Positions 23,708-36,557 of a stretch of DNA of 64,000 bases are shown in pieces. The notes beneath the pieces were generated by a model. The model searched no databases, was not told the origin of the DNA, and worked only from the letters and a program-made list of their open reading frames with translations. The stretch is from the NCBI RefSeq assembly GCF_027580225.2, contig NC_073361.2, positions 22,267,501 to 22,331,500 of the forward strand, given 5' to 3'. The position numbers were made by a program, and so were the translations under genes. Every line of letters starts with the position of its first letter. The first letter of the stretch is position 1. Source of the stretch: Misgurnus anguillicaudatus (lineage: Eukaryota > Chordata > Actinopteri > Cypriniformes > Cobitidae).

Positions 23708-25124
23708 CAGGATGTTGTTGACTCGCAATTTGGTGATGCAAAGAAAGAGGAGGGTAAAATGGAGGGTGTGTGAACCATGGTGTACAGAAGAAACAGCTTT
23801 CAACATACAGGTGTCATTTTGATAGCATTACATTTCTAACAAAGTAAAAACAAAGTTATTTGTGTTTGTAAAAGAAATTAGAAAATGCACTGCCTACTAC
23901 CTTCCTGAAGAGGGCACCAGGAATTACTGTCTGCCTGTTGTTACCCCACTGACCCATTTACAAGCACCTTTACATCTCTCTTTAAAATATAAAATGTCAT
24001 TATTCAGGTACAGAAGTTCATATCAGAGGGTCAAAGGATACATGGAGGATCAGTCAACAGTCTCAGAAGGACATCTTTGATCAAGGCTGTACAAAAAGTC
24101 ATAAAGGAGCGAAAAACCAGGTGTAACGTTAGCTTTACTGAAAACAAACAGCCTATATCCCATAATCCTCCAGGTCTGCCCAAACGCTCCTTATTTAACT
24201 CGACTAAACGGTTAAAAAATAGAGGTGTGCACTGCAAAATGTGTCAGTAAAAGGTCTTACCTCAATTTATAACTTTAATTAGACCAATGACAGTCTGTGC
24301 CCTGTGGTTTCTTGAGGCACTGCACAAGTCCACTACATGCAACAAAGTACCGCGAGAGCTATTCACAAGATATGAATTCGAAATGTTCTCGCGATACTTT
24401 CATATCATACGCCGTTCAGCCTGCGCAGCCCTTACCGCTTAAAGAACACACCTAATAACTGTGTAGAGGAAATAAAGAGGCGAACAATAGAGAAAAAACA
24501 TAGAGTGGACTTTGTTAAACTTCTTGGCGTCGTTCACGAGTTACTTATCCTCTTTTATGCTTCGCGATAATCAAATTACACATCATGTACACAAATCGCA
24601 TCATTAATAGTGGAGCGTGCAGGGTACGGAGCCCGTATGCAGGGTGATCCCACAGCCAATGGAAAAGCCGCGGGTGACTAGGGACGTGTTTCACAGGCAG
24701 CTGTCAACTTTTGATAAGATTAATATATTTCGAATTTAAAAAAACAATTAAGATACGTAAGTTTGTCATTAAAGATTAAAGTAAAAAAAAGGATCATACA
24801 TTTTCAGAAAAGTTATAAATAAAAGACTAGTGACGTAGTAGATTAAATAGGATGAAAAATATAACATGACAAAACCTTGTGAGTAGCCTTTTTTTTTTTT
24901 AATTCCCACTACATACTCTCTCTCTCTCTCATCTATGCTGGGTTCCAGACAACACCTCAAAACTGAATTAAGTAACATTTACTGTATTAAAGTAACATTA
25001 AAACACTGAATTATTTAGTAACATCTTAAATAGTTTAGTAATTAAAAGAGCGCCGTTCCAGACATCACTTCCTGGTTAATGTGGGAAATATCCTAAATCC
25101 GAGTTGTCGGTAACGTAGCATAAG
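23708..25124. other. Spacer and 5' flank of the stomatin-family gene
   Basis: No coding exon recognised. The segment at 24330-24720 is less AT-rich than its surroundings and holds several CpG dinucleotides, so it could be regulatory. Short frames at 23862-24080 (+) and 24031-24237 (-) show no domain. Confidence 0.4.
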
Positions 25125-25129
25125 CCAAT
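25125..25129 (+). promoter_or_regulatory. CCAAT box, stomatin-family promoter
   Basis: CCAAT about 195 bases upstream of the first ATG, in the same small region as an X-box-like motif. Confidence 0.35.
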
Positions 25130-25174
25130 AAGCAAACAAGGGATTGGGTTTCTGGTTTAACACAAGCTCGTTTT

Positions 25175-25187
25175 GTTGCTTAGTAAC
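25175..25187 (+). promoter_or_regulatory. RFX X-box-like motif upstream of the stomatin-family gene
   Basis: GTTGCTTAGTAAC is an imperfect palindrome with two RFX-type half-sites (GTTGC and GTAAC), 136 bases before the first ATG. RFX X-boxes commonly mark promoters of cilia genes (known). A role here is inference. Confidence 0.4.
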
Positions 25188-25322
25188 GTGCCGCTCAAAG
25201 TTTCGCGTTATGCCTTCTGTAAAAAGGGGCGGTGTTTGAGACCTTATTTAATTCATCATATCTCACTAAATATCTCGCAGTACATTTTGAGACCAAGGAA
25301 AAGACTAAGAACAATCTCTATA

Positions 25323-27689
25323 ATGATGTCTTCTCACGGTGAGATGTCACTTAACAAAATTGGACCTGCAGCAAATGAAGAGACTGATAAAAATAACATT
25401 AACCAGTCAGGTAATTTCTAGCCTATTTCTTGAAAGTTCATTTTACATATATATTGAGAAGACTAACCTCATACCTTTGGATGACATCAGATGCAGATCA
25501 TCCCAGCAGCTCTGGGTTTTGTGGACACTTTCTTTCTTTCTTTTCATTCCTTCTTATTCTTCTTACATTTCCGGTCTCCGTGTGGGGTTGTATGAAGGTA
25601 AGATAATTTCTTAATATTGATATAAGGGTATTTATCTAGTACTTCATTCTATGTGGAATATGTTTTGACATACAAATTAGTGACAAACATTATATTGTGA
25701 ATCAATTACAAGTTCAGTAAAATGACATAGCCTACCTGAAAAATCTATTTGCAAATCAATTCCTAGATATATAAATTAAACGTTGATTTTGTAAAGAACT
25801 CAAACATTTAATGCAAACAGGCAAGTATGTAGATATAGTTTTAATTTGATATAATTAAAATCAAATTAAATTACACATTCAGATCAAACCATATCAATAG
25901 GCTATGTGACTTTTCATCTCCCTGTCCTTTTTTTAAAGATTGTCCAGGAATATGAAAGAGCTGTTATTTTTCGTTTGGGACGACTCCTTGGAGGTGCTAA
26001 AGGACCTGGTAAATATTGTTTAGGGACTATTTCACCTATATTTGAAGACTTTGTAACTGTATGTGTTTGTTTTAGTGCACTAATGGACAGATTATTTATA
26101 ATATTTATTTTAATAAAGGTTTGTTCTGGATTAATCCATGTGTGGATACATTCCGAAAGGTTGATCTGAGGACAGTGTCTTTTGACATTCCACCTCAAGA
26201 AGTGAGCAATCGACCTTAAAGATGCAAAAAATCTGAAATCGTGTTATAATATTTTGTCGTTACTCTCTAATGAGGTAACATTTGATTTACTATTCAACTA
26301 AATGAATAGCAACGCCTGCCTGCATCATGCCCTAAAGTTTTATACCCAATTTCTAAATCCGAAAAAATCTCCTCAGGTGCTGACCAAAGACTCAGTGACT
26401 ATCTTGGTGGATGCTGTGGTCTACTACAGAATCTTTAATCCCACTGTTTCAATAACTAAAGTAGAGAATGCAAATCAGGCCACACAGATGCTGGCACAGA
26501 CCACTTTACGAAACATGCTGGGTACTAAGAGCCTGGCAGACATCTTAAAAGACCGTGAGGAGATGTCAGAACAGATGGAGGTACTGTATAGAGTATTTGT
26601 CCTTTTTTATGCCCTATAGTGCCAGTATTCATTAATTTTCATTTTCAATCAATAAATACTATGTAATGAAATCTCCTTTAGCTTTTTATCCTTTGCCCAA
26701 CAGGCTGTGCTTTATGCCGCATCCAAGAATTGGGGTATTAAAGTGGAAAGGGTAGAGCTTAAGGATGTCAAACTGCCCCCATCTCTGCAGAGAGCAATGG
26801 CAGCTGAAGCAGAGGCTACCAGAGAGGCACGGGCCAAGGTGGGTGTCTGGACACAAGGAGACTGTTACATGTTTCTGTCTGTCTATTTTGAGAAGTCTGC
26901 CAAGTGTAGGCTTATCAGCTTTTCAGCTTTGTGGCGTTTCTGAAGAGAAACGGCTCTCTCTGCTTGGAGGTTGAAGTCCGGCAGACCCTGCATACGCTGA
27001 ATCCTGCTAATTTCCATAACAAGACCTGCAGACCTTGTTTTATTGTTATTGGTTAAGATTGGATAACCTACTCACATATTTTCTTCCATTCAAACAAATA
27101 GATGAACCAAATACAATTTTGCTAAAATTACTTGGATGAAAGATAACTTTCATATACCATTTATTTCCAATTATAGTTTTTCCATTTTAATATTCCGCAA
27201 TGAATGAGTTCTGAATGGTTGTGTATGGCATATTGTTGACTGGAAATGGAAGTGTATTCTCTCGCACTAGGTACAATGCAGTGGAAAAACAAACTGGATT
27301 TGTTCAAATGGAAAAAATCACTAATTAGAAGTGTAAGCCGACTGCAAATTATCAACCTGTTTGTGTGAAAAGTGAATGGAAATTTAATTCAGCCATCCAG
27401 TGAACGTGTGTTGCCTTTGTAATTTGAGCACATTGATATCTGTACACAAGCTCAAAGGGACTCATCTGTATTAATAATGTGTGTTTTCCTTCTTGAACAG
27501 GTGATAGCAGCAGAGGGAGAAATGAATGCCTCACGTGCTCTGAAGGAGGCGGCAAATGTGATGTCAGAGTCTCCATCAGCCCTCCAGCTACGCTATATGC
27601 AGACACTGACGGAAATCGCTTCAGAAAAAAATTCGACTGTGGTCTTCCCTGTTCCTGTGGATCTCATATCTCATTTCATGAGGAGGTGA
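25323..27689 (+). CDS. Stomatin-family integral membrane protein (stom/stoml3-like)
   Basis: Seven exons: 25323-25410, 25497-25597, 25939-26008, 26119-26201, 26377-26580, 26704-26838 and 27501-27689. Total 870 nt, 289 residues, against 288 in human stomatin. Order: polar N-terminus; a hydrophobic hairpin with the conserved Pro ([11 protein letters not shown]) and the preceding Cys (GFCG); then the SPFH domain with [55 protein letters not shown] and GTKSLADIL; then [32 protein letters not shown] and [13 protein letters not shown]; and the C-terminal EKNSTVVFP. Stomatins insert a hairpin in the inner leaflet, form oligomers and modulate ion channels. Residues such as GGAKGPG and [17 protein letters not shown] favour stomatin, but stoml3 paralogues are close. 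ATG 25323 is followed directly by a second ATG. Confidence 0.92.
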
Positions 27690-28028
27690 CCTCATACCTA
27701 TAGACTGACTTAATTATAATTAATACAAGGGAACACACTGATGAAAAATCGTATAAAATCGTTATTAGCCGCTTTGGATAAAAGTGTATAAATGTTATTT
27801 TTACTACTGTTAAAATGATTTAACACAAAATGTAAATGCTATGAAAATGTAAACTAACCTATGTAAATTCAATATATTTAATTACAAATAATATTTGTGT
27901 AGGTCAGTAAACAAATAGGTAATTTTAAATTTTAATTTTGCCTTAAACATCGCAATGTCTACCTCTGATCTGATTTTGCTTGGATAAGTTTTTATATTGT
28001 CAGAGTAATCCTGTTATGAATGTATCAA

Positions 28029-28034
28029 AATAAA
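28029..28034 (+). terminator. Poly(A) signal of the stomatin-family gene
   Basis: AATAAA 340 bases past the stop codon, the first canonical hexamer downstream. It implies a 3' UTR of about 360 bases containing a short SINE-tail relic near 27765. Confidence 0.55.
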
Positions 28035-28059
28035 ACAGAAGTATATTAAAGCAACTGAC

Positions 28060-29300
28060 ATTATTTATGTGTGACTTACTTCATAAGAGCTAAATTAACG
28101 TTTGTTTCTCTGTATGTCAATTCATTAAGCATTGCGTTAACAGCACAAAAGGTCATGGGTTTAATCTGCAAGGAACACACACTGATTAAATGTTTACCTT
28201 GTGAAATTGATCAATGTTCTAATAACCTTCAGAGACAAAAGCATAAAAACATGCTGTATGTTCAGTGTGTAATGCACATTGTCAGAATTTTAAGATAACA
28301 TTGTAAAAAATTATCTGTAATTATGCAGCTGGTTGTCAGTAACTTACTGTAGAAGATAAAGAATGAAAATGTTTCATGGTCATTTAACTTTAAACAAACT
28401 GTTGCCAGTAAATAACAAATGTAAAATCTACAGTAAGTTACTGGCAACTAGTTGCTAGTAATACCCAGTAATACTGTAATTTCTACAGAAATGTTTTATA
28501 GTGCAAGATAATTCAAACCTTTAATAAAGTAATGAGAAAAGATTTGCTGTTATTTTACTGGCCCCTTACTGGAAAAAGTGTGCTCAGGATGCTTTGATCA
28601 TTGAGATAATTGGATTTACTGCATCAGATGCGGGAATGGATTGACAGTTTAGTGGTGTTACTGTAATCTGGCATCTAATCTGGTTTAACCGAACAAAGAC
28701 AAGCTTCAGTTCTGACCAAAGAGACACTCATAATGCTCCTGTTACTGCAGTCTCCAAACCATAAAAATTCTCGCCACATAAATCCTAAAGTTCATGGCTA
28801 ATAGTGGAATATTGACAAAAAAGAACACATGCACAGCAGCCTCACATGGGTGCAAGACTAAAAATTGTATAAGAGAAGTATAAGTATGTAAAATTACAGA
28901 AAAAACTGTATTTGTGTATTACGTTAATTTATTGTGCCGGTTACTTTACTGTATTTTTCCGGCACCATAGCTGCTGGAATTTTACAAATATTTTTACAGT
29001 GTTAATGTAAAATTACAGAAAAAAATATTTTGTATTACGGAAAATTTCTGAAATTTATTGTGCCAGTTATATTACGTTTTTTTTCCCCGGCATCCCAGCT
29101 GCCGTAATTTTACCGTTATTTTACATATTTTTTTACACTGTTGGCACACCAAAGCTCCAAAGATATCAAAAAGTTTATTAATTAAAAGACTTTCGTGTGA
29201 CATGTGACTTTTCAAGCATACAGGCTCTTCATCAAATTGATGAACATCACACACCATTCAAATTTCTTTTATATTTTTGAGCTTTGGTGTGCCGACTTAT
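28060..29300. repeat. Spacer with several repeat fragments
   Basis: 28120-28200 is a SINE fragment (AAAGGTCATGGGTTTAATC). 28295-28480 holds inverted AGTAACTTACTG / CAGTAAGTTACTG modules. 28890-29120 has two tandem GTAAAATTACAG-headed units. 29141-29294 is a small TIR element (GGCACACCAAAGCTC and complement). 28500-28850 looks unique. No gene was recognised. Confidence 0.5.
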
Positions 29301-30443
29301 ACATCTCTAAAATTGGAATATTCACATCTGATTATTTTAGTATTTAACACCACCATACCAATCATTGTTATAGTTGAAAGAGAAACATACATTAGCTTTA
29401 ATGAATCAACTTTAATCGGGTGATCTGATTTGACCTGTTGGATGACTAAACCAGACATCAGCCAGCTAGCCTAAATTACAGGATCAATGTCTACGGAGTA
29501 AACTTTAGATTTATTGTAACATTTTATTACTTTCCATACAATATCATATTTCCCATCTTAGGCACAAAGGACCAAAGTAACCAGTAAATATTCAAATTAG
29601 GGTTCGTCGACTGAATCTTAGAAAACAAGGTTTTAAGGCACTCTGCATGCATGCATAGCTGCTATGCCTGTACCCTGGCGTATTGCTTTTCTGTTGACTA
29701 CTACAGTTTAAAATGGGCATGCTCCTCAGTCTTTAAATGCACAAAATTGCTGTTCATTTTGTGGGCATTATGAAAATTAATACATGTGTTGCTCACGGAG
29801 TATGCTATAGTTAACCACAACTGTTGCTTGGTTTGCTATAAATATCTCTGCTAAAGTGGCTCTCTCCCAAAAGTTTGGAAAGAGAACCACACCTTGTGTA
29901 TAAGTAAGTGTCTTTTGATGTGGATCAAAAGGCAGAAAATTGCTAAAAGGAGATATAATCAACCAGAAGCATTTAAACGAGAGTATACTGAATATACTGT
30001 ACTGATTTCAACTTTACTCTTTGTATATAGCTTATACCAACCAAAATTACCATAGTTTTTGTTAAGTTATATAATGTCCATTGGCATTGTGTAGAGGATT
30101 GAATGTCAAATGCATAATATATAATAATATTTATCATGTTGTACCACTGGATTACAATCTAATACCATCGCTTTATCATCATGTTACCATTACAATATAT
30201 TGTTTGTCTCATCTTTGTCTTGATTTAAATATTTTTTCTATGCTCTTCTGGAAAAAAGCTGCTTACTGACTACGCTGCCATATAACCACAGAGTTAACAA
30301 GCTGTGATCTCTTCCAATCTCCTTAACTCCGCCTATTACCCATCATCCATTGCTCTCTTTCTTTACTACAGACACTTATTTCTCAGTATAATCAAAATCT
30401 CTTGTGTCTTTTCATCTATCTCCATCACCTCCTGGGCGTGAGG

Positions 30444-33400
30444 ATGTTACTGTGGTGTTTCCTTGGTTTGGTGAGCATCTTTATGCTTTGTAAAGGTAAG
30501 ATGGGACTCTATCCAATAGACTTTGCAGGTTTAATTTGGTTAGCTGTCTGATACTTTGACTTCCCTGGACTCTTAAACTTTTTAAACTTTTTTTAGAAAT
30601 ATGTGAAGAGTGTGAAGAAAACAAACTAGTTAACCAGGGATGTTTAACTATAATTAAATTTAATAATATACTAATAATAATTATTATATTTATATATAAA
30701 AATGATGATATAATAATGTAATAATGAATAATAGCTGAACCTTTATTTTGTATTTCAGTATTAAACCACAAGGTAATTTTGATTAAAAGCATACATTGTA
30801 AAAAAGATTTATTGGTTCAACTTATAAAAGTAAGTTACTTGGTTGACTTAAAAATAGGTTAAGTCAACTTAAAAAACAGTTAAAAATTGCCTAAAAATTC
30901 TCGCGTCAACTTATATTTTTTAATTGAATTAACTCAAAACTAAAAGTAACTTACTTTTTTAAATTGAATCAACTTTTTTAACAGTGTTATACGTAACATT
31001 CAAAAACTTGTTTTTAATTTTGTTTAAATTTTCTGTGTTTTTGCTGTGGTCAAATTTAATCCCAAACATAAACAAAATATATATAATGCATACTGGTGAC
31101 TATTCTGCTGGTCATGCATAAACTTGTAAACAAGGAACCTATTAAAATCATTTTGAAAATAAGAGGTTGATTTTAAGGTAAAACATTATTTTAACATGCA
31201 CATCATATGGGTCACTGGGACCACAAACATAGAAACAATAACAACACAACCTGTGGGATTGTACTGTATACATTATTATAAAAAATGTTATTTCAGTAAC
31301 CTTTGTAATCAGTAATTCATGCAGATGGCAGATGTAAAACAAGAAAATAGGTCGGGGGTCAGACCATATTATACAGAGAAGGATTGAGGTCAAACCCAGT
31401 ACATCTCCATCCACCTATCAACTTAGATCTTAGATTGAAGAAGGGGGACGGGAGGGAATGTAGGAACATTTGGAGCAGGATGATCTGCTTTTTATAGAAG
31501 CATGATCCTATTGTGGCTAGTACGTGTATGCCAATTACAGCACAGATCACTTTCAGGATCTGAGATCTCCAATGCAAAATCTAATTTTCTTAAAAACAAT
31601 GTCAGGTGGACAACTTCAAGATCTGCTGGAAGATCCAATAAGATGTTTTGCAGGTGGATAGAAGAGAGGATTAAAGAAAAATCTCACAAATAGTGGGAAG
31701 ATGATGTTTAAATGCAAATCCAAGTTATAAATCTGGCAACCCAACAATAACCCAGCAGTTGGGTAAAAACAACCCATTATTTGGATCATTTTAACCCAGA
31801 AATGTGTTCTGTCCAATAGTTACCCAGCCCTGGATTAAAAACAACCCAACATTTTTAGAGCAAAATTCAAGCACAGTAACTCAATTTCTTTTGTCATTAG
31901 GTCAGGACAGTGAATGTGACAACTTCACCGATCTGAATTTTCACGAATCGTTCATTGGGACCAGTCTGTACGTGCGGCTGCTTCTCTACACCCGCGCCAA
32001 CCTAGACTGTGGTCATGAGATGCCCCACCATAACCTCACTCTAGAGCCCCTGTTCGATGTAAACAGACCAACAAAGTTTGTCATTCATGGGTACAGACCC
32101 ACAGGTGCACCACCTATCTGGATCAACCATATCGTGCATCTGCTAGCAGCACAGGAGGATATGAACATACTGGTCGTGGACTGGAACAGAGGGGCGGCGA
32201 ACCTCAACTACTTCACAGCTGTGGCCAACTCACATCACACAGCTGCCAATATCACAGGCTTCATAGAGAGCATGGAGGTGAGACCCCATACATCTAACAT
32301 ATACATAAGTTTTGTATTCATACTAATAAAATGCATAAAAGTCACTTTGGATAAAAGCGTATCAAATTCATAAATGTAAAGTTTTGCTAAGTACAGTTAT
32401 GAATAAATGTGATGAATATCGTGTTTGTTTTAGAAAGAGGGAGCATCTCTCGACTCTATCCATCTGATTGGGGTCAGCCTGGGTGCACATGTGGCTGGTT
32501 TTATTGGTGCAATGCTAGGAGGAAGGGTGGGCAGAATCACAGGTGAGACTTTGACAAGCCATTGAAACTAAAAATAGCATCTGTGATGAGTTAATCTTGC
32601 TCACTAAATGTTCTTTACCATTTTTGCTTGGATAACATTAGGTCTAGACCCAGCTGGGCCAATGTTTGCAGGAGTTTCCCCTGAGGAACGACTTGATCCA
32701 ACTGATGCCCAGTTTGTAGATGTGCTTCACACAGATATGAATTGTACGTATTAAAGATATAAAAAAAATTTTACAGCTTTGACCATAATGTAATACAGAC
32801 TGCCTGACATTATATCCCAAAATATATCCTTATACTCCCATGCTCTGTTTTCCATGACAGCATTTGGCCTCAGAGGAACTCATGGTCATATTGATTTCTA
32901 TGCCAATGGAGGATTAGATCAGCCGGGCTGTCCCAGGACCATCTTCTCAGGTGAGTATTTCACATGATTTGCCAGACTTTGGGATTTAGAATCTTATAAG
33001 ATCCAATAAGGCACTGAACGCTCTAAATAAACCTAAAGGAAAGCTTACAGTCTCACAAACTAAATTAACATTTTATGCATTTGGCAGACACTTTTATCCA
33101 ATGTATGCATTACAACTCCGATAACCAGGGTTCCCACGCCTTAGTTTACTTCAAATTGAAGGACCTTTCAAGGACTTTCCAGGTCTAATACCCTCAAATT
33201 GAAGAACTAAATATGGGGACGCATTTCAAGTGAGAGCAAGGTTACATCGTGTTACCTTTTAAGATACATTGTTACAGTTCCCTATCGAGGGAACTCGCGC
33301 TGCGTCACTGCAGTGACACTTTGGGGAGGCCTCCAGGGGTAAGTGCGTCTGAATGTGTATATCAAATTCAACCAATGGTGAGGCTTAACGACAAAGGCAG

Positions 33401-35836
33401 GGTGACACGGGAGCCAGAAAGTATATCGCTATCTGAAATAAGATGGCGTAACAGGGACGCAGGAAGTATGGCAAGGCAGACGCAGCGTCTCGTTCCCTTC
33501 TCAGGGAACAACAGTTACATAACCCGAGACGTTTTCATGTGTCAAACACAACTATGCAAATAAGCATTTTGGTATGAATCAACATTCGCATACAGAAGCT
33601 ATACAGTTTAGCACGTGTGCTTGAAAAGCCTAGAATTTTTATGATATTATCCTACACTACACAGGTAACAATATGGATTTTTTTCTATGTATGTAATGTA
33701 TATTTTCTAAAACTTCCCAGGGCCTTGAATCTTCCACAGATTCACAAACTTTCAAGGGTTTTGTGGGAACCCTGAAATACTTATAAGTACTAATACACAT
33801 TGTCATATCTTTGTAATCTACAATGGGACTGATGTTACAAGGTTAAGATCTGATATCATCTGCTCCCTTCTCCACAGGGAAATCTTATTTTGTTTGTGAT
33901 CACCAGAGGTCTGTTTTCCTGTACCTGTGTGCTTTGAATCACACCTGTAATCTCATGGCATACCCATGTTCCTCCTACACTGACTTCCTCAATGGCCAGT
34001 GTTTGCAATGCGAGACCTTCAAACCAGCTTCCTGCCCTGTTTTAGGTAAAAGCAACATCTTTAATAAATAACCTCAGACTCCTTTACACCTTTGAATCTT
34101 TTAGAAACCCCACAATACCACCAAATGTTATAACAGTAACTTATCATCTTCAGGTTATAACATGAGTCAATGGAGGGATACACTCCTGAGCTTGGGGCAA
34201 ACGAGAGTCTTTTTCTCAACTACGGCAGAAGTCCCCTACAGCAGTGAGTTAACAGGACTACAGTAGCGCATAGCAAAACAACAGTTTTTGTCAAAGACAA
34301 TTTGAGTAATATTGTCAATTATTTTTACAGAGACAAGCTACAGAGTGGACATTGTTACCTGGAACCAGTTTTTACGCTGGGGGGTGGTCACACTTCGACT
34401 GCACAATGGAAAAAATATAATAGAGTCCAGGATAGACCAGTAAGTGAATCTAACTGGTGAAACTTTCACATGATTCTGTTAGTGAAAACGAATAAAAACG
34501 AAGTCGCTTTGGATAATAGCATCTGCCAAATGCATAAATGTAAAATAGCTCACAAATAACTGTAGCTGTCTGTTTTTACACAGCAAGCTAATGCGCTTCG
34601 AGCAGTATACGTCCACGCGACTACTGGCTCAGTTTGATGAGGATCTATACCCAGTTCAGAAAATCTCTTTACGGATCGCCACTGGGAATGTTATCGGACC
34701 ACGTTATAAAATAAGGTTGCTCCGAATTCGTATAACACCATTGGAAAAGCCGGACAGGTGAATAACTACACTTCAACTACACCAAAATTTTAAAGGACAA
34801 GTTCGGTATTTTACACTTAAAGCCCTGTTTTCAGATTGTTTATGATGAAATAGAACGGTTTTGACTGAAATTTGGACATATGATGCTGGCCCGAGAATTT
34901 TCGGGTGTTTGTTGTTTCACCTCCCACCTCTACAATGGGTGTATAGGTGCAGTGGAACAATCCTTCCTAAAATGCATTCAACTTTTGTTTACAAAGACGT
35001 GAAACTCACCGAGTGGTCAGGGGTGTTTATTGATATGCTCACACAAAAATCGCTGCAAAAGATGCTTTCCAACATGTGTTTTAGCATTTGTTGTAAAATT
35101 GTGGACCTATTTTTCCAAGCGCCTCACACCCGTACATTCTTCCGTTGAGAGTTTGAATGGTGGAAGGTCTAGCCCAGTTGGTGGCGGTGATCCGCCTTTG
35201 CCAATTGCAAGAATACAAACAACGTTCCCGGTGCGGAGCACATCTAATACAAGTCAATGGAGTTGGACAAAAACTACGGTAAAACCTGTTGGAATGCGTA
35301 TTTTGCAGCGATTTTTGTGTGAGCATATCAGTGAACACCCCTGACCGCTCGCTGAGTTTCACGTCTTTGTAAACAAAAGTTTAATGCATTTTAGGAAGGA
35401 TTGTTCCAGTGCACCTATACACCCATTGTAGAGGTGGGAGGTGAAACAACAAACACCCGAAAATTCTCGGGACAGCATCATATGTCCAAATTTCAGTCAA
35501 AACCGTTCTATTTCATCATAAACAATCTGAAAACAGGGCTTTAAGTGTAAAATACCGAACTTGTCCGTTAAGTACTATATAGCACCTATGTAGAAGCATA
35601 AGTGGTTCCATATGATTACTAGCAAGTTAACCACTTTTAGTGCTATTGTTTTTTTAAGTGTAGTGCAATGGTAATAACTACAATAACAAATGCTGCATCC
35701 TGAATTATCTTTGTGTAATGCTAACAATAATCATTGTTATCTGTTTTTTGTCCACAACAGGCCACTGATGTGTCGATATGACATTATTTTGGAGGAGAAT
35801 GCTGAGGTGTCCTTTAAACCACTACCTTGTAACTAA
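30444..35836 (+). CDS. lipi: Lipase member I/H, phospholipase A1 type
   Basis: Ten exons: 30444-30495, 31901-32277, 32434-32542, 32642-32743, 32861-32950, 33878-34045, 34154-34243, 34331-34439, 34584-34757 and 35761-35836. Total 1347 nt, 448 residues. A signal peptide ([16 protein letters not shown]) starts the protein. The alpha/beta-hydrolase domain has the nucleophile Ser158 in GVSLGAH, Asp182 in TGLDPAGP and His252 in CDHQRS. Only 12 residues lie between the two lid cysteines (CPRTIF...VC), the short lid of phosphatidic-acid-selective PLA1 enzymes (mPA-PLA1). A PLAT-like C-terminal domain follows ([19 protein letters not shown]). These enzymes cleave phosphatidic acid to 2-acyl lysophosphatidic acid at the cell surface. 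LIPH and LIPI are close paralogues; lipi is preferred because an abcc13-like remnant lies nearby. Intron 9 holds a large palindromic element. Confidence 0.9.
30793..30990. mobile_element. Small TIR repeat in lipase intron 1
   Basis: CATTGTAAAAAAGATT on the left and TTTTTTAACAGTGTTA on the right, with inverted AAAGTAAGTTACTT / AAGTAACTTACTTTTT modules. This is a MITE-like repeat. Confidence 0.6.
31735..31860. repeat. AACCCAGCAGTTGGGT repeat next to lipase exon 2
   Basis: Contains CAACAATAACCCAGCAGTTG and several AACCCA / TGGGTT units in both orientations, ending 40 bases before the acceptor of exon 2 (31901). An ORF reading through it into exon 2 is not the real start, because an AG acceptor and a signal-peptide exon exist. 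Confidence 0.55.
33128..33772. mobile_element. CAGGGTTCCCAC-type MITE split by a second element
   Basis: Ends CAGGGTTCCCAC and GTGGGAACCCTG, with TTTCAAGGACTTTCCAGG-like arms. No exact 8-bp duplication was found. A GC-richer insert at about 33256-33533 (TTACAGTTCCCTATCGAGGG to its imperfect complement ending in ACATAACCCGAGACG) is a separate MITE family. It lies in lipase intron 5. Confidence 0.65.
34790..35571. mobile_element. TTAA-flanked long-palindrome element in lipase intron 9
   Basis: Left TTAAAGGACAAGTTCGGTAT and right ATACCGAACTTGTCCGTTAA, with TTAA at both edges. The arms are about 350 bp each (TGAAATTTGGACATATGATG and complement; CACCTCCCACCTCTACAATG and complement). Three overlapping 90-104 codon frames on both strands are mirror images of the arms. 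Confidence 0.85.
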
Positions 35837-35900
35837 TTTTATCTGTAAGAAATTACCTTGAAAAGCTTATCTGCTTATTCAGGGTGGGCCAACAGACTGT

Positions 35901-35906
35901 AATAAA
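35901..35906 (+). terminator. Poly(A) signal of the lipase gene
   Basis: AATAAA 65 bases after the TAA stop, the nearest canonical hexamer. It gives a very short 3' UTR, ending before the hAT MITE at 36070. Confidence 0.55.
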
Positions 35907-36069
35907 ACACATAGAAACAAACAGTATACATACAAATAATTTTGTACTGCTAGTATAAAGTGTTTATATGTGAAACTTAAAGATACTTCCCGTGCCTTTT
36001 CTGTAAGATGAACTCTTATGGTATCAGTTTAAGGGTGATGGGGCTCACACTTAAAATTGTGTCCTAGGC

Positions 36070-36373
36070 CAGTGTTTCCCAACCAACCGTGCCGTGACCA
36101 CTTGTTTGGTGTGCCGTGGAAAATAACACTGCCACAGTGTTTGAAAAAGCGTTCGAATCTAGGATATCGTGTGTTCATCAAAACAAGATCAAGTTTCACA
36201 TTAAATGTGAATACTACTTTAATACAGTATAATATTCCAGTTTAACAAGTCAGTTAGGCATTGCAATACAGGTTTGTGCAGATCCGTTAATGCTTATTGT
36301 GAAAGTGGTGCGCCGTATGATTTTTTTACTTCTCAAAACTGTGTTGGGGCAGATAAAAGGTTGGGAAACACTG
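36070..36373. mobile_element. hAT-like MITE, CAGTGTTTCCCAACC family
   Basis: TIRs are CAGTGTTTCCCAACC and GGTTGGGAAACACTG. The flanks TCCTAGGC (36062-36069) and TCCTATGC (36374-36381) are an 8-bp duplication with one mismatch. A relative with an exact duplication is at 58340-58755. Confidence 0.85.
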
Positions 36374-36557
36374 TCCTATGCCTTGTGAATTTTAACAATG
36401 GCCTTGCAGACAATAGGGCTTTAAGGGATAATATGAACAAAGTTAAAAACGTTTTATACCTTTTAAACAACTTTTGAATAAATGAATGTCTAAATAAAAA
36501 TTTTTGATTGCTCCGTCTCGGTATGTACTGTCTTTATCATCACCAATATCAACTTAA

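Noticed and set aside
31804..31900. Lipase start at 31804 by reading through the repeat into exon 2
   Set aside because: A signal-peptide exon at 30444-30495 joins exon 2 in phase through a clear AG acceptor at 31899-31900.
33249..33563. 104-codon frame in lipase intron 5
   Set aside because: It falls within a nested MITE and has no domain.
34861..35362. Three frames of 93-104 codons on both strands
   Set aside because: They share the same peptide pieces because they sit in the arms of the intron-9 palindrome.
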